A DNA stretch of 64,000 bases from Gnetum montanum (taxonomy: Eukaryota; Streptophyta; Gnetopsida; Gnetales; Gnetaceae): positions 100,263 through 164,262 of the forward strand of contig MNCI01004643.1 of NCBI GenBank assembly GCA_015680685.1. Reading direction: 5' to 3'. Positions 43,325 to 54,673 of the stretch are shown here, piece by piece. The translations under genes were made by a program, and so were the position numbers. Numbering within the stretch: position 1 is the first letter of the stretch; each line of letters starts with the position of its first letter. The notes under the pieces were generated by a model, which saw nothing but the letters and a program-made list of their open reading frames with translations, did not search any database and was not told the DNA's origin.

Positions 43325-44910
43325 ATGTCTTATTCTTCCCACAAATATGAAGAAGTCAAACCACCAGTCCCACAAGAGTGCAAAGTGGCATATAATCATC
43401 CAGATGAGTATGTACTGGACTTCACCTTAATTCTACATCAAGATGAATAGTTGTGATGGTGTGGTATGGAGGGCAACATCGTCTTGCCTCCTGATTGATC
43501 TATGCATAGGATGCTATTTGAAACCCTTAAAAAGCTGGGCATTTTAGATCTTCAGGAGGAATACACTGTGAATGGTTATGACACTCAAGACTACTATTCC
43601 ACTAAAACCCAATGTAAGCGAGATCGACATCAGGAGAAGCACCATGAGGCTACAAAGTGGAAACATTTCACTGATCCCTTATTCTTACTAGATCAAGATG
43701 ACAACGAGGATCCTCCCTTTGAAGGTTCTCAACATGAAGATTCTCCATCCCCTATTGTTGGTAATGAGGGTGTGATCCTAAACTTGTGGTCAACTATTCA
43801 TAAAATAAGTTTGGGAAAAAGTGACAGTCAAGGCAGGAACTTGGGCAAACATCATAATAGCAAAGGATCTAAGGATGGTGGTCATAATGAGCGGAATCCT
43901 GGTGGTGGACACTACGGTGGCGGCGGCGGTCCACCTTTCTCTCCATCCTTTTCATTCGATTTCAAACATCCCTCTTCATCTACCAATTCTCATAAAAGCC
44001 AATGTCAAACTAATCATGATGAAGGTGATCAATGAGACAACAACGATCATGAAGGCCACCAAGACCAAAAGGATGACTGAAATCATCAGCAGCGTCATCA
44101 ACGCAGTAATGGTGATGAACCTTTGATGGTGACTCAAAGCATGCTCAAGATTGCAGAGGTAGTAAATATTCCAACTAGGCATGTGAGAGATAGCTGGATC
44201 AAGTGCTTAGACATGAATAATATCCCAAGATTTGAGGGGGGATACAACTCTGATCTGCAAACACATCTACAAGCTTTCTATGATGCTTGTGCCTTATAGA
44301 ACATAGAAAATGAATGGTAAAAACTCAAGCTCTTCCTTAGGATAATCATCAAGGAAGATAAAAGCTGGTACTAGTAATTGGAACCAAAATCCATTTGCCA
44401 ATGGAGTACCATGTTAGAGCTATTTAATGAAAAATATTAGACATACCCCAAAGTGTTTAATCTAAGAAGGAAAATCGAAGGCTGGAAATAGGGAACACAT
44501 GAACCCTTGGATGCCACCATGGGTAGGTACTATTCACTCTTACAATGATGCCCTAGCCATGGTTATTCTTAGAGGAAAAAACTTCGCCACATCATAGATG
44601 GGCTCAGAGCAGAAACTAGAAGAACTCTTGCGGTATATGCCCAAGGAAGATTGTCTGAATTGAGAGCTTATTAGATTTAAAGGCTGATTGAGCAAGTAGT
44701 AACAGAAGAAGGTGAGTTGTGAAAAAGAGAATGTGTAGAAGAGTATAATAGGGATCCTTCCATTAGAAAATGGGAGGTCCAATTTTGTAACAAAGAGGAG
44801 TCACCACTCGATGAAGTAGTGAATAGGAAAACCCTGCCCATCCAAAAATTTGTTTATGATATTTTGGCAAAGGTTAATAAATTATGGGACTCTTTAGATG
44901 AAAAATAGTT
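43325..44910 (+). pseudogene. Element 2 gag
   Basis: Starts ATGTCTTATTCTTCCC. Early part MSYSSHKYEEVKPPVPQECK, stops near 43450 and 43498, then an open stretch 43502-44035 with a Gly-rich tail (GGGHYGGGGGPPFSPSF). Further on, the gag core appears in fragments: IPRFEGGYNSDLQTHLQAFY, MLELFNEKY, FNLRRKIEGWK, LRHIIDGLRAETRRTL and LSELRAYQ-like. Several TAG/TAA codons interrupt it. It would be the capsid protein. An apparent glycine-rich, disordered N-terminal region is unusual for this family. Confidence 0.7.
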
Positions 44911-45829
44911 ATCATAAGCATAGGATGTGAAAAGAAGTTGCTATGAAGATTACTAAAGAATCCAAAGAGCAAAATAGTTATCATAAGCACAGGAGGTGAA
45001 AAGAAGCTGAATGTGCCTACCAAAGAGGTAAGGGTAAAGCTATGGCCATAGAGCAATTTGTGGAAACCAACTCTAATGATGAAACTAATTATGACATTTG
45101 TTAATACGAACATCCAAAATGTTTTTGCCTTATGGTGTCACACTTACAAGAGTCTAGGGTATATGCATTAAGTTCTTGACTAGCCCATAGGTAAGCACCT
45201 AGATGATTACCTTATCCTCAAGGCAATCCAAGGTAGTTCCACCAACAACAACAAGATTACTACCCAAGTGGAGATCCTCCACAACCTTATAAATAATACC
45301 AATAATGGTACCAATCACAATTATGGGGAATGCCACCACCAAGGCAATAGTACCCTTATAGGCAAGCAGATTCATACGGGTCCTATGTTTAGCAACCTTT
45401 CTCTCTAAGGAGTTTTGCAAGTCATACCTCAATTTAGCATCATTATTACCCTCCATAGTATCGCTAAACACATTTACCATCTAGTCATGGGGAAAACCCA
45501 TATCCATATCATCCTCCAGATTTGTCTGCACACACATAGTTACCTCCTACTCCATCCACGCAGGGTGAGATTCCTCCATAGTTGCAATAATGAAATGCTA
45601 TGAGGGCTCTACATTCACAATCAACTTTTGAGCCTAGCAGTTCAAAAAATTGATCTAGAAAAGATCCTTTTTCCAACCCAACAGTCCTTTCCAACCCTCA
45701 TAACCTAGTATGGATGATCATCCTATATCTCCAATAACCTCAATCTATGCATCAAATACCTTCGAGTGTCCTTCAAACCAAATGTTACCTTGGATTTGCA
45801 CTATGATGCTAGCTCATGATGTTTTCTAC

Positions 45830-46235
45830 TAGATCAAGGTTGGCAATCTTCCCACCAAAAGATCTGACTTAGGAAGTCCACTCATTTACCTGTAGATCAC
45901 TAGACATGAGCCTTGTAAGGCTCTTTTGAACTTTGGTTTTGGAGTTAATCTCATCTCCCATGACATGTACAAGGCTTAGAACCTACCACCTCTCAAGAAG
46001 AGCAACATTTGTCTAGAATTGGTCGATCAGTCAATTACTGTCCCTCTAGGATTAGTAGAGGACATTGTGACCATAGTTTGTGGGTGATCCTATCCTATTG
46101 ATTTTTTGGTGATCAAGGTTGAAAACTATAAAAGTGACTTCCCCATCATTATGGGAAGAGCTTGGTTAAGCACGGTTAATGCACATATGGGCATAAGGGA
46201 CCTATCTCTAGAAATATCCAAAGAAAATGAATTTA
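45830..46235 (+). pseudogene. Element 2 aspartic protease
   Basis: The active-site loop normally reading D-x-G appears as ALLNFGFGVNLI near 45914-45950, with Asp replaced by Asn. The C-terminal signature PIIMGRAWLSTVNA follows at about 46142-46185, leading straight into LSLEIS, which is where element 1 begins at base 1. Several stops lie between. The protease is inactive by sequence. Confidence 0.65.
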
Positions 46236-48110
46236 GAAAAATAGAGAAGAAGTGTATTCTATGCATTGTGTATTGAGATAATAGGTGCAATTGTGTGCAA
46301 AATATTTGGTCCATCAAAAGTACATACATTAAAGAATGCAATAAGTGTGCATAAGAAATAAATATTCAAAGGTGTCTATACATAGTAGCCATAAATCAAG
46401 AGGGCACCCAGTGGTTGATAGTTAACTTAGATAGTAGCACATTATGCATGGAATCAACTAAGAGCCTAACATGTGCTTATGTTGAAAGCATGGATAAACT
46501 TGAACAAGTTCATCCCTAACTCTCTGATGAAGATGATGATACTTGTTGGAGAGAGTTGAAAATCCCTGATAACTTCAAGTAGAAGCCCCTAGAGCTAAAA
46601 ACTTTACTAACCGACATCTAATTTGCATTTTTAAATAATGGTAAATTGGTCATAATGAATGCCAAATTTGCTCCTAAACAAAAAGAAAAGTTATTAAATG
46701 TGATTAACAAATGGCCAACAACCTTTGCTTGGTCATATCCTGAGCTAATAGGAATCGATCCAAGGATATGCGAGCATTGCATTTACACTAACCCAACCAT
46801 GAAGCCTAGAAGGTAGCTGCAGAGGTAGCTAAATCCCAAATTGAAGTAGATCATCAAGGAGGAAATTGAACAACTTGTCACGGTAGGATTCATCTATCCC
46901 ATCACGAATAGTGAGTGGGTTAGCCTACTCATAATTGTGTTGAAGAAAGTTGGAAAATGGTAGGTTTGCATTGACTTTATTGAATATGACAACATTTAAA
47001 GATCATTTTTTGTTGCCATTTGTGGATCAAGTGTTGGACATCATATTTGAGCATTATTATTATAGGCTCTTCGATGGTTATAGTGGCTATAACCAAATCC
47101 AAATTGCACCAGAAGATTAGGGAAAGAAAAAATTCACAAGTCCCTTGGAGACTTTTACATATTGTAAGATGCCATTTAGTCTATGCAATGCCCCTGCAAC
47201 ATTTCAACACTTGGTCCTTAGTATTTTCCAACTGCAAATCAGTAATGGTGTGGAAGTCTTCATGGATGACTTTTCCATCTTTGGAGCTACATTTGAGTAA
47301 GCCTTGGACTACCTTGAGCAAGCTTTAGACTACCTTGTGCAAGTACTGAAGAGATGTATTGAAACAAATCTACAGCTCAACTCACAAATAAGCCATCTCA
47401 TGGTACAAGAAATCATGGTACTGGGTCATAGAATTAGTCAAGCAGGGATTGAGGTAGACCCAGAAAAGATAAGGGTCATCCAAGGAACAACATGTCAGCC
47501 AAAGATAGTTAAACATGTTCAGTCATTCCTTGGATGCATTAGCTACTATTGGTGATTCGTAGAGGATTTCTCTAAGATTGCAAAACTATTGGTAGAGCTT
47601 ACAAAAAAAGATGCACCTTTCATTTGTACTAAGGAATGTGAACATGCATTCGAACAGTTAAAAGAGAAACTCATAGAAACACCAATCCTATGAGCACCAA
47701 ACTAGTCCAGATCCTTTTGCATCATGATGGATGCATCTAACTATGCCTTGGAAGTAGTGCTCATGTAGATGGATGATAAGAAACGTCCATACTACATCCA
47801 TTGCACAAGTCAAGGTATTGTGGGAGCACAATTAAAGTACACCACCACAGAAAAAGAACTAATGGCTGTGGTGTACACTCTTGAAAATTTTAGATACTAT
47901 GTGCTTGGCTATAAAGTATTTGTGCACACAGATCACAGTGCAATCCACTTCCTCATGAACAAGTTGGCGGTGAGCTTTCATATCATACAGTGGCTCATGA
48001 TCTTATAGGAATTCAATCTCATGAGGGTAGATAAAAAAGGGATAAAAAATGTGGTTGCTCACTACCTCTCTCGCTTGAGATGGGATAATAAAGAGGAGGA
48101 AAGCCCACTC
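46236..48110 (+). pseudogene. Element 2 reverse transcriptase and RNase H
   Basis: Homologous to 1-4758 of element 1, without the solo LTR. RT pieces include FIYPITNSEWVS, a DHFLLPFVDQVL-like stretch and VFMDDFSIFG (ATG of MDD at 47262). A 21-bp in-frame tandem duplication (ALDYLEQ/ALDYLVQ) follows at about 47300-47341. RNase H pieces are KRPYYIHCTSQGIVG, TEKELMAVVYTLENF and HTDHSAIHFLMNK (47769-48008). Multiple stops and at least two frameshifts. Unlike element 1 it keeps the segment between SFLG and FSKIAK. Confidence 0.85.
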
Positions 48111-49430
48111 TTTGATCAATTTCCAGGTGAACCCCTCTTTATAGGAGCATTAAATGATCAAACGCTCATAAAAATAACTTGGTATAATGGCATCCTCACC
48201 TATCTTCTTAGTCAAAAGATGCCACAAGATCTTGACTTTAGAAAGAGGCAAAAATATCTCCATTGGTCCAAATATTTCTTGGAAATCAATGGACATCTTT
48301 ACAAGGTATGCATCGATGGCTTGATTCGTTGGTGTGTTCTTGACGAAGATCAATTGTGCGTTATCTAGGATGCTCATGAAGGGGTTTGTGGAGGCCACTA
48401 TGCAGGGAGATGCACAGCTATAAAAATCTTTATGGAAGAATAATATTGGCCTATAATCTTTAGAGATGCCCACTAGTTTATCCAATCTTGTGAACATTAT
48501 CAACAAGATGGGGGGATGACCACTATCATGGAAGGTTCTCAGTATTGGATTCAACCACTGGAACCTTTTGACATATGGGGCGTTGACTTCATGGATCGCA
48601 TCACACCTGTGTCTAATGGAAAGACATATATTATTATAGCAATTGACTACTACACAAAATGGGCAGAAGTAGCAACTGTTACTGATTGTACATCATCCAT
48701 TGTTGGTAGATTTATATAATAAAATATTGTAAATAGGTTTGGGGTGCCACATTTACTAAGTTTTAACATTGAAACTCATTTCACAGGTGCCATTTTTAGA
48801 AAGTTAATGCAACACTTGAGGGTTGAACTTAAATTAACAACACCCTATTGCCACCAAGCCAATGATCAAGCAGAGGTAACCAACTGAGAGATCACAAAAA
48901 TACTAACATGGACCATTAGCAAATATAGGAAAGATTGGAGTACAAAACTTAACGATGCCCTCTAGGCTTACCATTTAACATGGAAACTTCCTATTGGCTA
49001 CTCTCTTTATGAGTTAGTGTACAAAAAAATTCCGACACTTTGGATTCAATCTAAGCTTCGTACACTTTTAACAACCTATGATCTGAATCATGACTTAAGT
49101 CTAGCATAGAAAGAAAGATTGATAAACCTGAATGTACTAGATGAAAATTGATTTATGGCCCTATCTTTGAATAAGGTGAACAAGGCATTCAACAAGCAAT
49201 GTCATGACCTCAGAATAAGGAAACTAAAACTTCAACAAGAGATAAGGTTCTCTATTGGAACCCCACACATGTACCCCAAAAGGAAAAATTTCAAACATTG
49301 TGGGAGGGACCTTATATAATTGATCAAACCTTTCCCTTTGGGGCCATGTTAATCTACAAGCCTCAAAGCCCAAATAAAAAGTAGTTGGTCAACATCCAAC
49401 AAGTAAAACCTTTCCTCAAACCAAGATAGC
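48111..49430 (+). pseudogene. Element 2 integrase and C-terminal tail
   Basis: Zinc-binding region DAHEGVCGGHYAGR (48371 onward) and CEHYQQD. Catalytic core: Asp in WGVDFMDR (48585-48587) is present. The second Asp has changed: the ISDNGTYF motif of element 1 reads SFNIETHF at about 48762-48785. A TAA at 48717-48719 precedes it. The Glu motif NDQAEVTN survives near 48861. It ends at about 49430 before the purine tract. Inactive. Confidence 0.82.
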
Positions 49431-49499
49431 CAGTGTAACTACCACCTTAGTAGATGTACAACCACAGTCCATTTCTTGAATCTCCTCCTTTTAACTCAG

Positions 49500-49512
49500 T
49501 CATGGGGGAGAT
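49500..49512 (+). promoter_or_regulatory. Post-pol purine tract TCATGGGGGAGAT in element 2
   Basis: Identical to 6165-6177 in element 1. A related tract recurs at 51284-51292, and a diverged one adjoins LTR D (54663-54671). Possibly an internal plus-strand priming site; its function is unproven. Confidence 0.45.
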
Positions 49513-51571
49513 AGACACTCATGCTAATAATTCATATGGCTTCTTAGTTTTTTCTACTTTTTTATTTTTCACATTTTTGATTTTTACAAATTATTTATTT
49601 TCAAAATTTTCTAATTTTATACCATCATTAGTACCTTTGAAACTTTCTAAATTATTTTACACTTTCTTGTATATTTTATCTATTTTATTTTTTTTTGTTT
49701 TATTTGAGTGTGACTTTTCATCATTTTTGCTAATAAAAGTGCTTTATTGCCAGAAGACATAGTGGTGCCATTGTTGTTTACTAATGATGGTTTGTGCTTA
49801 ATGTTGTGATTGTCGATGTTTGGTTTCTATTTTTGAATTTTTATGTTTGATGACTATGACATGGTTTATTTTTCATGAAATAGGCAATGAGTCCACATCA
49901 TCCACCCATCCAATAAACTCTATGGTTTTCCTTGTTCTGGGAATTTGAGGTCCCTTCCATTAAAGAAACTTTTAATCAATCGATGACCTTGATAGTTTTG
50001 GAATTAGGAAGGATTCAAAGGATTGTAAAAGGTGTGACTTCAAGGGGACTCAATACTCTTTATACTCTTCTACTTGCTTGAGTGCTTGAGTGTTTTCACG
50101 GACTTCTTATCATTCCATTTCCACCACTAATAGGAAGTCAAATAAAGTCTTTGCATAGTGTGGTTCCCATCCAAAAAAATAAAAAAAAAACATGATGGTA
50201 ATTTAAAGCACACACCCTAAACAAATAAATGGGCTACAAGCACTAGTTATGGGACTAGAAAAATATGCACCCATGCCTAAAGGTCCCCTATAACTAAGAC
50301 CCTCTCTCACTTCCTACGTCTCTCTTTTCTTCTCTTTATGGAATGGTGGTTATTTTGTGGAAGCACTCTCATGTCTCGTGTGAGTGGACTGGTCTTAGAA
50401 TGTCAATGCAAAGTCACTAAAAGAGGCTAGTTTTCATTTAGACTAAGGATGGATCTTCTCAGGTCATTTTAAACACAAATCCCATAAGGGACTTCTTACA
50501 ACCTTAATTTGGAATTTTATTGCACCTTCTTTGTCATCTATTTATGCTGCCAAAAATCACATCATTGCGGGGTTCTATATTATGCTTTATGTCTTGGTAT
50601 GATGTGTTTAAATTCTTGGATAGATTTTTTTTGGTTGGTCCTTAACCTTTCATGACCATTAATCAATTGTGGGATCCACGAACTCCTTAGTCGAGGTTAT
50701 GCAAGGGCAACAAGGGCATGAGCCTACTATGGGGAGGACCCACTTACATAGCTCTTGGTTTGCTTAGTTGAGGTTCCTTACCTTAGACATTGCTAAAATC
50801 CTATCTTTCACATATTCCGCTATGTATTCTACTTAGTGCTCCTTAACCTTTTATTTCATTCATCCCTTGAATCAATTTTCTCCTTTTATCAAATTTATGA
50901 GCTCCAACACCCTCTTCTCATATTTTCATATTGTTCATGGCCTTTTGAGATTTCATTTGACCCCAATTTCATTCAAAAACTCTTTGTATTTTCTAAGTTT
51001 GACTAGAGTTAATGGTTGTCCATGGTGGTCAACAATTATGTCGACAAGGTCTCATCGACAAAGCTGACCACGTCGACAAGGCCCTGTCGATGAGGCCTCA
51101 TCAACACAATGTAAAAATCCTATATATATTGCTGTAAACTTAGAAATTTTTATCATTTGCCTCATACCACAGGGTTTTTGTCATTTTTCAGAGCCCAAAA
51201 CCTTCCAGAGCCCTTAACTTCCTAACCATTTTTCCAAATAATTTCATTCTTCGATCTTGCAGTTACTAGAGGTAATCTCTTTATCATGGGGGCTACAAAC
51301 CTTAAGGTTTCTGATGAAAAATTTTAAAATATTTTTCTAACTCCTCCAAAGGGTTAATAACTTTAACAATATATAATTTTTGAGAGTTAATCCTTTCAAT
51401 GACCTCTAGGATGGTTTATTAACAATAACACATAAATATAACAATGATTGAAGTAATTAAATCTACCATAATTACAACTTAGACAAGTTTAACTATCCTA
51501 AAGAGATAAAGGTATTCCAATTTCTTCATGTTACACAATGATTGCTAACCATGATCTTATTATGATTACAG
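49513..51571 (+). other. Element 2 post-pol non-coding spacer
   Basis: T-rich spacer homologous to 6191-7734 of element 1. Near its end it carries a U3-like motif array and TATA (51042-51130) that element 1 lacks, another TCATGGGGG tract (51284-51292) and an acceptor-like ATTACAG directly before the ATG at 51572. Confidence 0.55.
51042..51130 (+). promoter_or_regulatory. U3-like array and TATA box inside element 2, upstream of the extra ORF
   Basis: Reads GTCGACAAGGTCTCATCGAC, then GTCGACAAGGCCCTGTCGATGAGGCCTC in parts, then CTATATATATTG about 20 bp later. This is the order and spacing of the U3 arrays and TATA of LTRs C and D, followed by comparable leader sequence (TTATCATTTGCC versus TTATGGCAATG). 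It lies about 440 bp before the extra ORF. A promoter role is inference. Confidence 0.5.
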
Positions 51572-54430
51572 ATGGCACCAAGACTGAAATGCCCATAGGA
51601 AGGAGAACCCTCTCAACTAAGGGAGAAATGACCCAAAGCTAAAAGGGGCCAACAAGAACAAGCCTAAGAATTTCCAGAGGCAGTCCATGCAACGGGACCT
51701 CTTCGTGAGGAGCCCAAAGTAGAATCTATTTGATAGATTCTAGAAGAAGAAGTGCCAATAGAGTAATCACAGCAAGGGGAAGCACTAGGACTTGTTCCAA
51801 GGCTTGAAGTCACTTTAACTTAAGCTTGCCTTAACATCATCAGGTCCTAAGAGATTCAATGCTCAATCCTCCAAGAAATAAACTTTGGGTGATTTCTAGA
51901 GAAAGCTCTAGCAGAAGTTAAAACACAATTGCAAACCTCTTCCATGTGGCTAGTTATCACATTCAGTGGGAAATGGTACATGGAATAGACATATCTCTTC
52001 TAGAACAATAGAAGGTTGGGGTCCATAGTGAAAATTAAGGATATTTACGTGTCCTACTTAGTTGAGGCTATCACACAAGCATTGGGGTTGCTTGATATTG
52101 GGACATAGTTGGCTGATCTATCAACAAAAGATGATCTTAAGGCCAAAAAGAAGTGGACTTGGAGGTGTTACAATGTTGACCATAAGGAGTATGGTGCACT
52201 CACATTGGTAGAATGCATTTACTTCAAAATTGTGGCTTATCACCTCAATCCAACAGTGAGGCCTAGCAAGATGACTACCTTTTTCACCTAAGCATGTGCC
52301 ACGCTAAGTGGGAGATTTCCTATTAGCCTTCCACAACTAATCTATTTAGAAATCGAAAAGCATTTCAAGGAAAATAAATGTGGAAGGAAAATCCTATCCT
52401 TTCTGTGCCTCATGTAGAAACTTTGCAAGAGATTAAGAATTATCCACTACATCAATGATATAATGAGGCATGCTCCTTTGGCTTCATGGTTTGAAATCAT
52501 GAAAGAGAAGACACCTACCACAACTCAAGAAGAGGAGTAGCTGCCACCTCCACTACTTATTTAAGAAACAACGCGGAGGCCCACATAGCCATTGAGTGCT
52601 TGCACGAAATCCAAGAGCAACTATTGCATGAGAAAGAGTAGTGTGCAAGGATTAGTAGTGCAAACCCACCTGTGTATCGACCAACAATGAATTACCTTAA
52701 TGAGGTGGCTTGAACAATTAGCTAGATGGAAAGGGATGGACCAATATTCTTTGCCCAATGAATGCAGTTGCCCGTGAGGTTTGATCCCAATGCTCGAGAG
52801 GTGACAGTGTCATTATCACAACACCATTTATTCTTAGAAATATTTGGGAATGTTGCCTCCTTTTTGATGCATTTGGAGGAAGGTGAAGGAGTCGTTGTAT
52901 TGGTGATGCAACACCAAGGATAAGAGACTATGGCTAAATTAGTTGCTGACCATGTCATTAAAGCACTCAATGCACCTATGGCATTTGTACTAGATATATC
53001 TACACTTTGAGATTTGTAGACATCTGTAGACATGGTCAAAAAAATATTGAATGTAGTCCAACATGAAGAATTGCTAGATCGACTAGCGGGGATTAGGCAA
53101 ATAATTCCAGATATCTTTGATTTTTTGGATAACATCATTGCAAGCTAGTCAAATCTATTGGAAGGAAAAGGCAAATGCATCATCTTGGAGGGGTAACTTG
53201 AAATGGCTCAAGCATAAAATCAATGGTTGACCATAGAGGTTGCTGAATTACATGCTTGCCTTGTTGATCTTACACTCCTTAGCTTGATAATAACTAGAGA
53301 TGAAGCTTTCCAATAGCTTTAAGAATGATTGAAGAAGGCTAAGGAGGAGGTTGTGAGAACCATCTTTAGCCAGTCCATAGTAGAGGCAAAGATGTATTCA
53401 GTTTAGAAGGACTTGGATTAGATGTGCCAGGAGAATGAAGCATTGACTATAGAAAATCATCGCCTACACAATGTTGATTCCCAAAAAGAACAAATGCAAG
53501 AATTTATTCATCAATACCAAGAGTAGCTTGCTAGGGTGAATATTAAATTAATGAAATTGACCACAAAAAATTGGAATCTTTCAATGGAAGAAGTGCATGC
53601 CTTATGCCAAAAATCTTCTATTGAGATTGCCGCCTGGAAAAATGAAGCTTTGAAGTTTGAAAGAGAGAAAAATCACTATAAAGACTAGGTTGGCTTGTAA
53701 AAGGAAGTAAATAAGAAGCATATCCAAATGACAAAGGTAAAAATAAGTGAAGCTCTCCAATAACTTCAACAATGAAAAGAAGTTTGGTAGCCCATCATTA
53801 ATGAGATTGATGCCTATAACAAAGCAAAGATCTGACTAAAGGAGTTGCAGATAAAAGAGATGATTGAATACATGGAGTTGGCCAATCTCTGTTATGCAAA
53901 CTAGGCAATGCTAAGTACCAGATGGCTATAGTCAGAGTTAGAAAAACAAGTGGCTAGCTCGTATTGGCTATATGAGGAAGAGTTCAAACACCATAAAGAC
54001 ACCAAGCAAAAGCTTGAGATTGCAAATGTTGAACTCGAAGTTCTTAGAGCACAATTCATGGATCAAAGATCAATTGCTAAGAACTTAGCCAAAAGGATGA
54101 ATGATTACCATGAGTTGAAGGATACAGTTAGAATGTTTGAAATTGAATGTAAACAATTTTTCTCTTGATTTATCAACACAAAGGAGTTCTTTTTAGCAAT
54201 CCCATGTCCTTGGGATGTACCCGTTCGGACCCACATTGGTGACACTGCATGGATGGTGCACAATCATAGAAGTAAGGAGGAGAGAATAAAAGCATTGTTA
54301 GTTGCTTTCTACCTCCCACCAGAAGTTGCAGCAGTAGTAGGACAACCATAGCCACCTTGACCATTGCATGTGCGTGAAGTCGGTGAAGGTCCCTTAGAAC
54401 CTCAGGAGCCACCATTGCCTAGGACTATTT
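51572..54430 (+). pseudogene. Element 2 extra 3' ORF (post-pol, long coiled-coil protein)
   Basis: ATG directly follows an acceptor-like AG. About 950 codons, with many stops and some frameshifts. Recognisable blocks: SGKWYME, KIKDIYVSYLVEAITQALGL (near 52030), LIYLEIEKHFKEN, KLCKRLRIIHYINDI (near 52430), a middle block with MAKLVADHVIKALNAP (near 52930), and a long Glu/Lys/Leu-rich coiled coil (53200-54160, for example HKDTKQKLEIANVELEVLRA). The conserved tail is GDTAWMVHNHRSKEERIKAL and AFYLPPEVAA. Element 3 has the same blocks in the same order. The position matches env-like or accessory ORFs of plant gypsy elements. The N-terminal half loosely recalls plant mobile or gypsy-type transposon protein domains, which is tentative. 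Confidence 0.6.
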
Positions 54431-54662
54431 GATCTTCTCCACCAAACTTCACACTATTAAGGAATGTGCTATCCAATTTTGAAGAATCATGTCATGGTGT
54501 TCACTTTTGTGTCATGAGCACTATCATTTTTGTAATGTTTTGATCTGTACACTCAGGCACTCCATTTTTGTCGAGTTAGTTTGTTTTATTTGTGAAAGGT
54601 TAGTCAATAATCCCATACCTTTCCAATTTTGTAAAAGAACTCAAGGATAATTTTTCATTTAG

Positions 54663-54673
54663 TTGTGGGGGTA
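54663..54673 (+). promoter_or_regulatory. Polypurine tract of element 2
   Basis: TTGTGGGGGTA directly before the LTR D start TGATGAGT. Corresponds to TCATGGGGGTA before LTR A. Confidence 0.65.

Noticed and set aside
51572-54430. Extra ORF as a retroviral envelope gene
   Set aside because: No signal peptide, transmembrane segment or Cys-rich glycoprotein look; the sequence is mainly coiled coil and Lys/Glu-rich.
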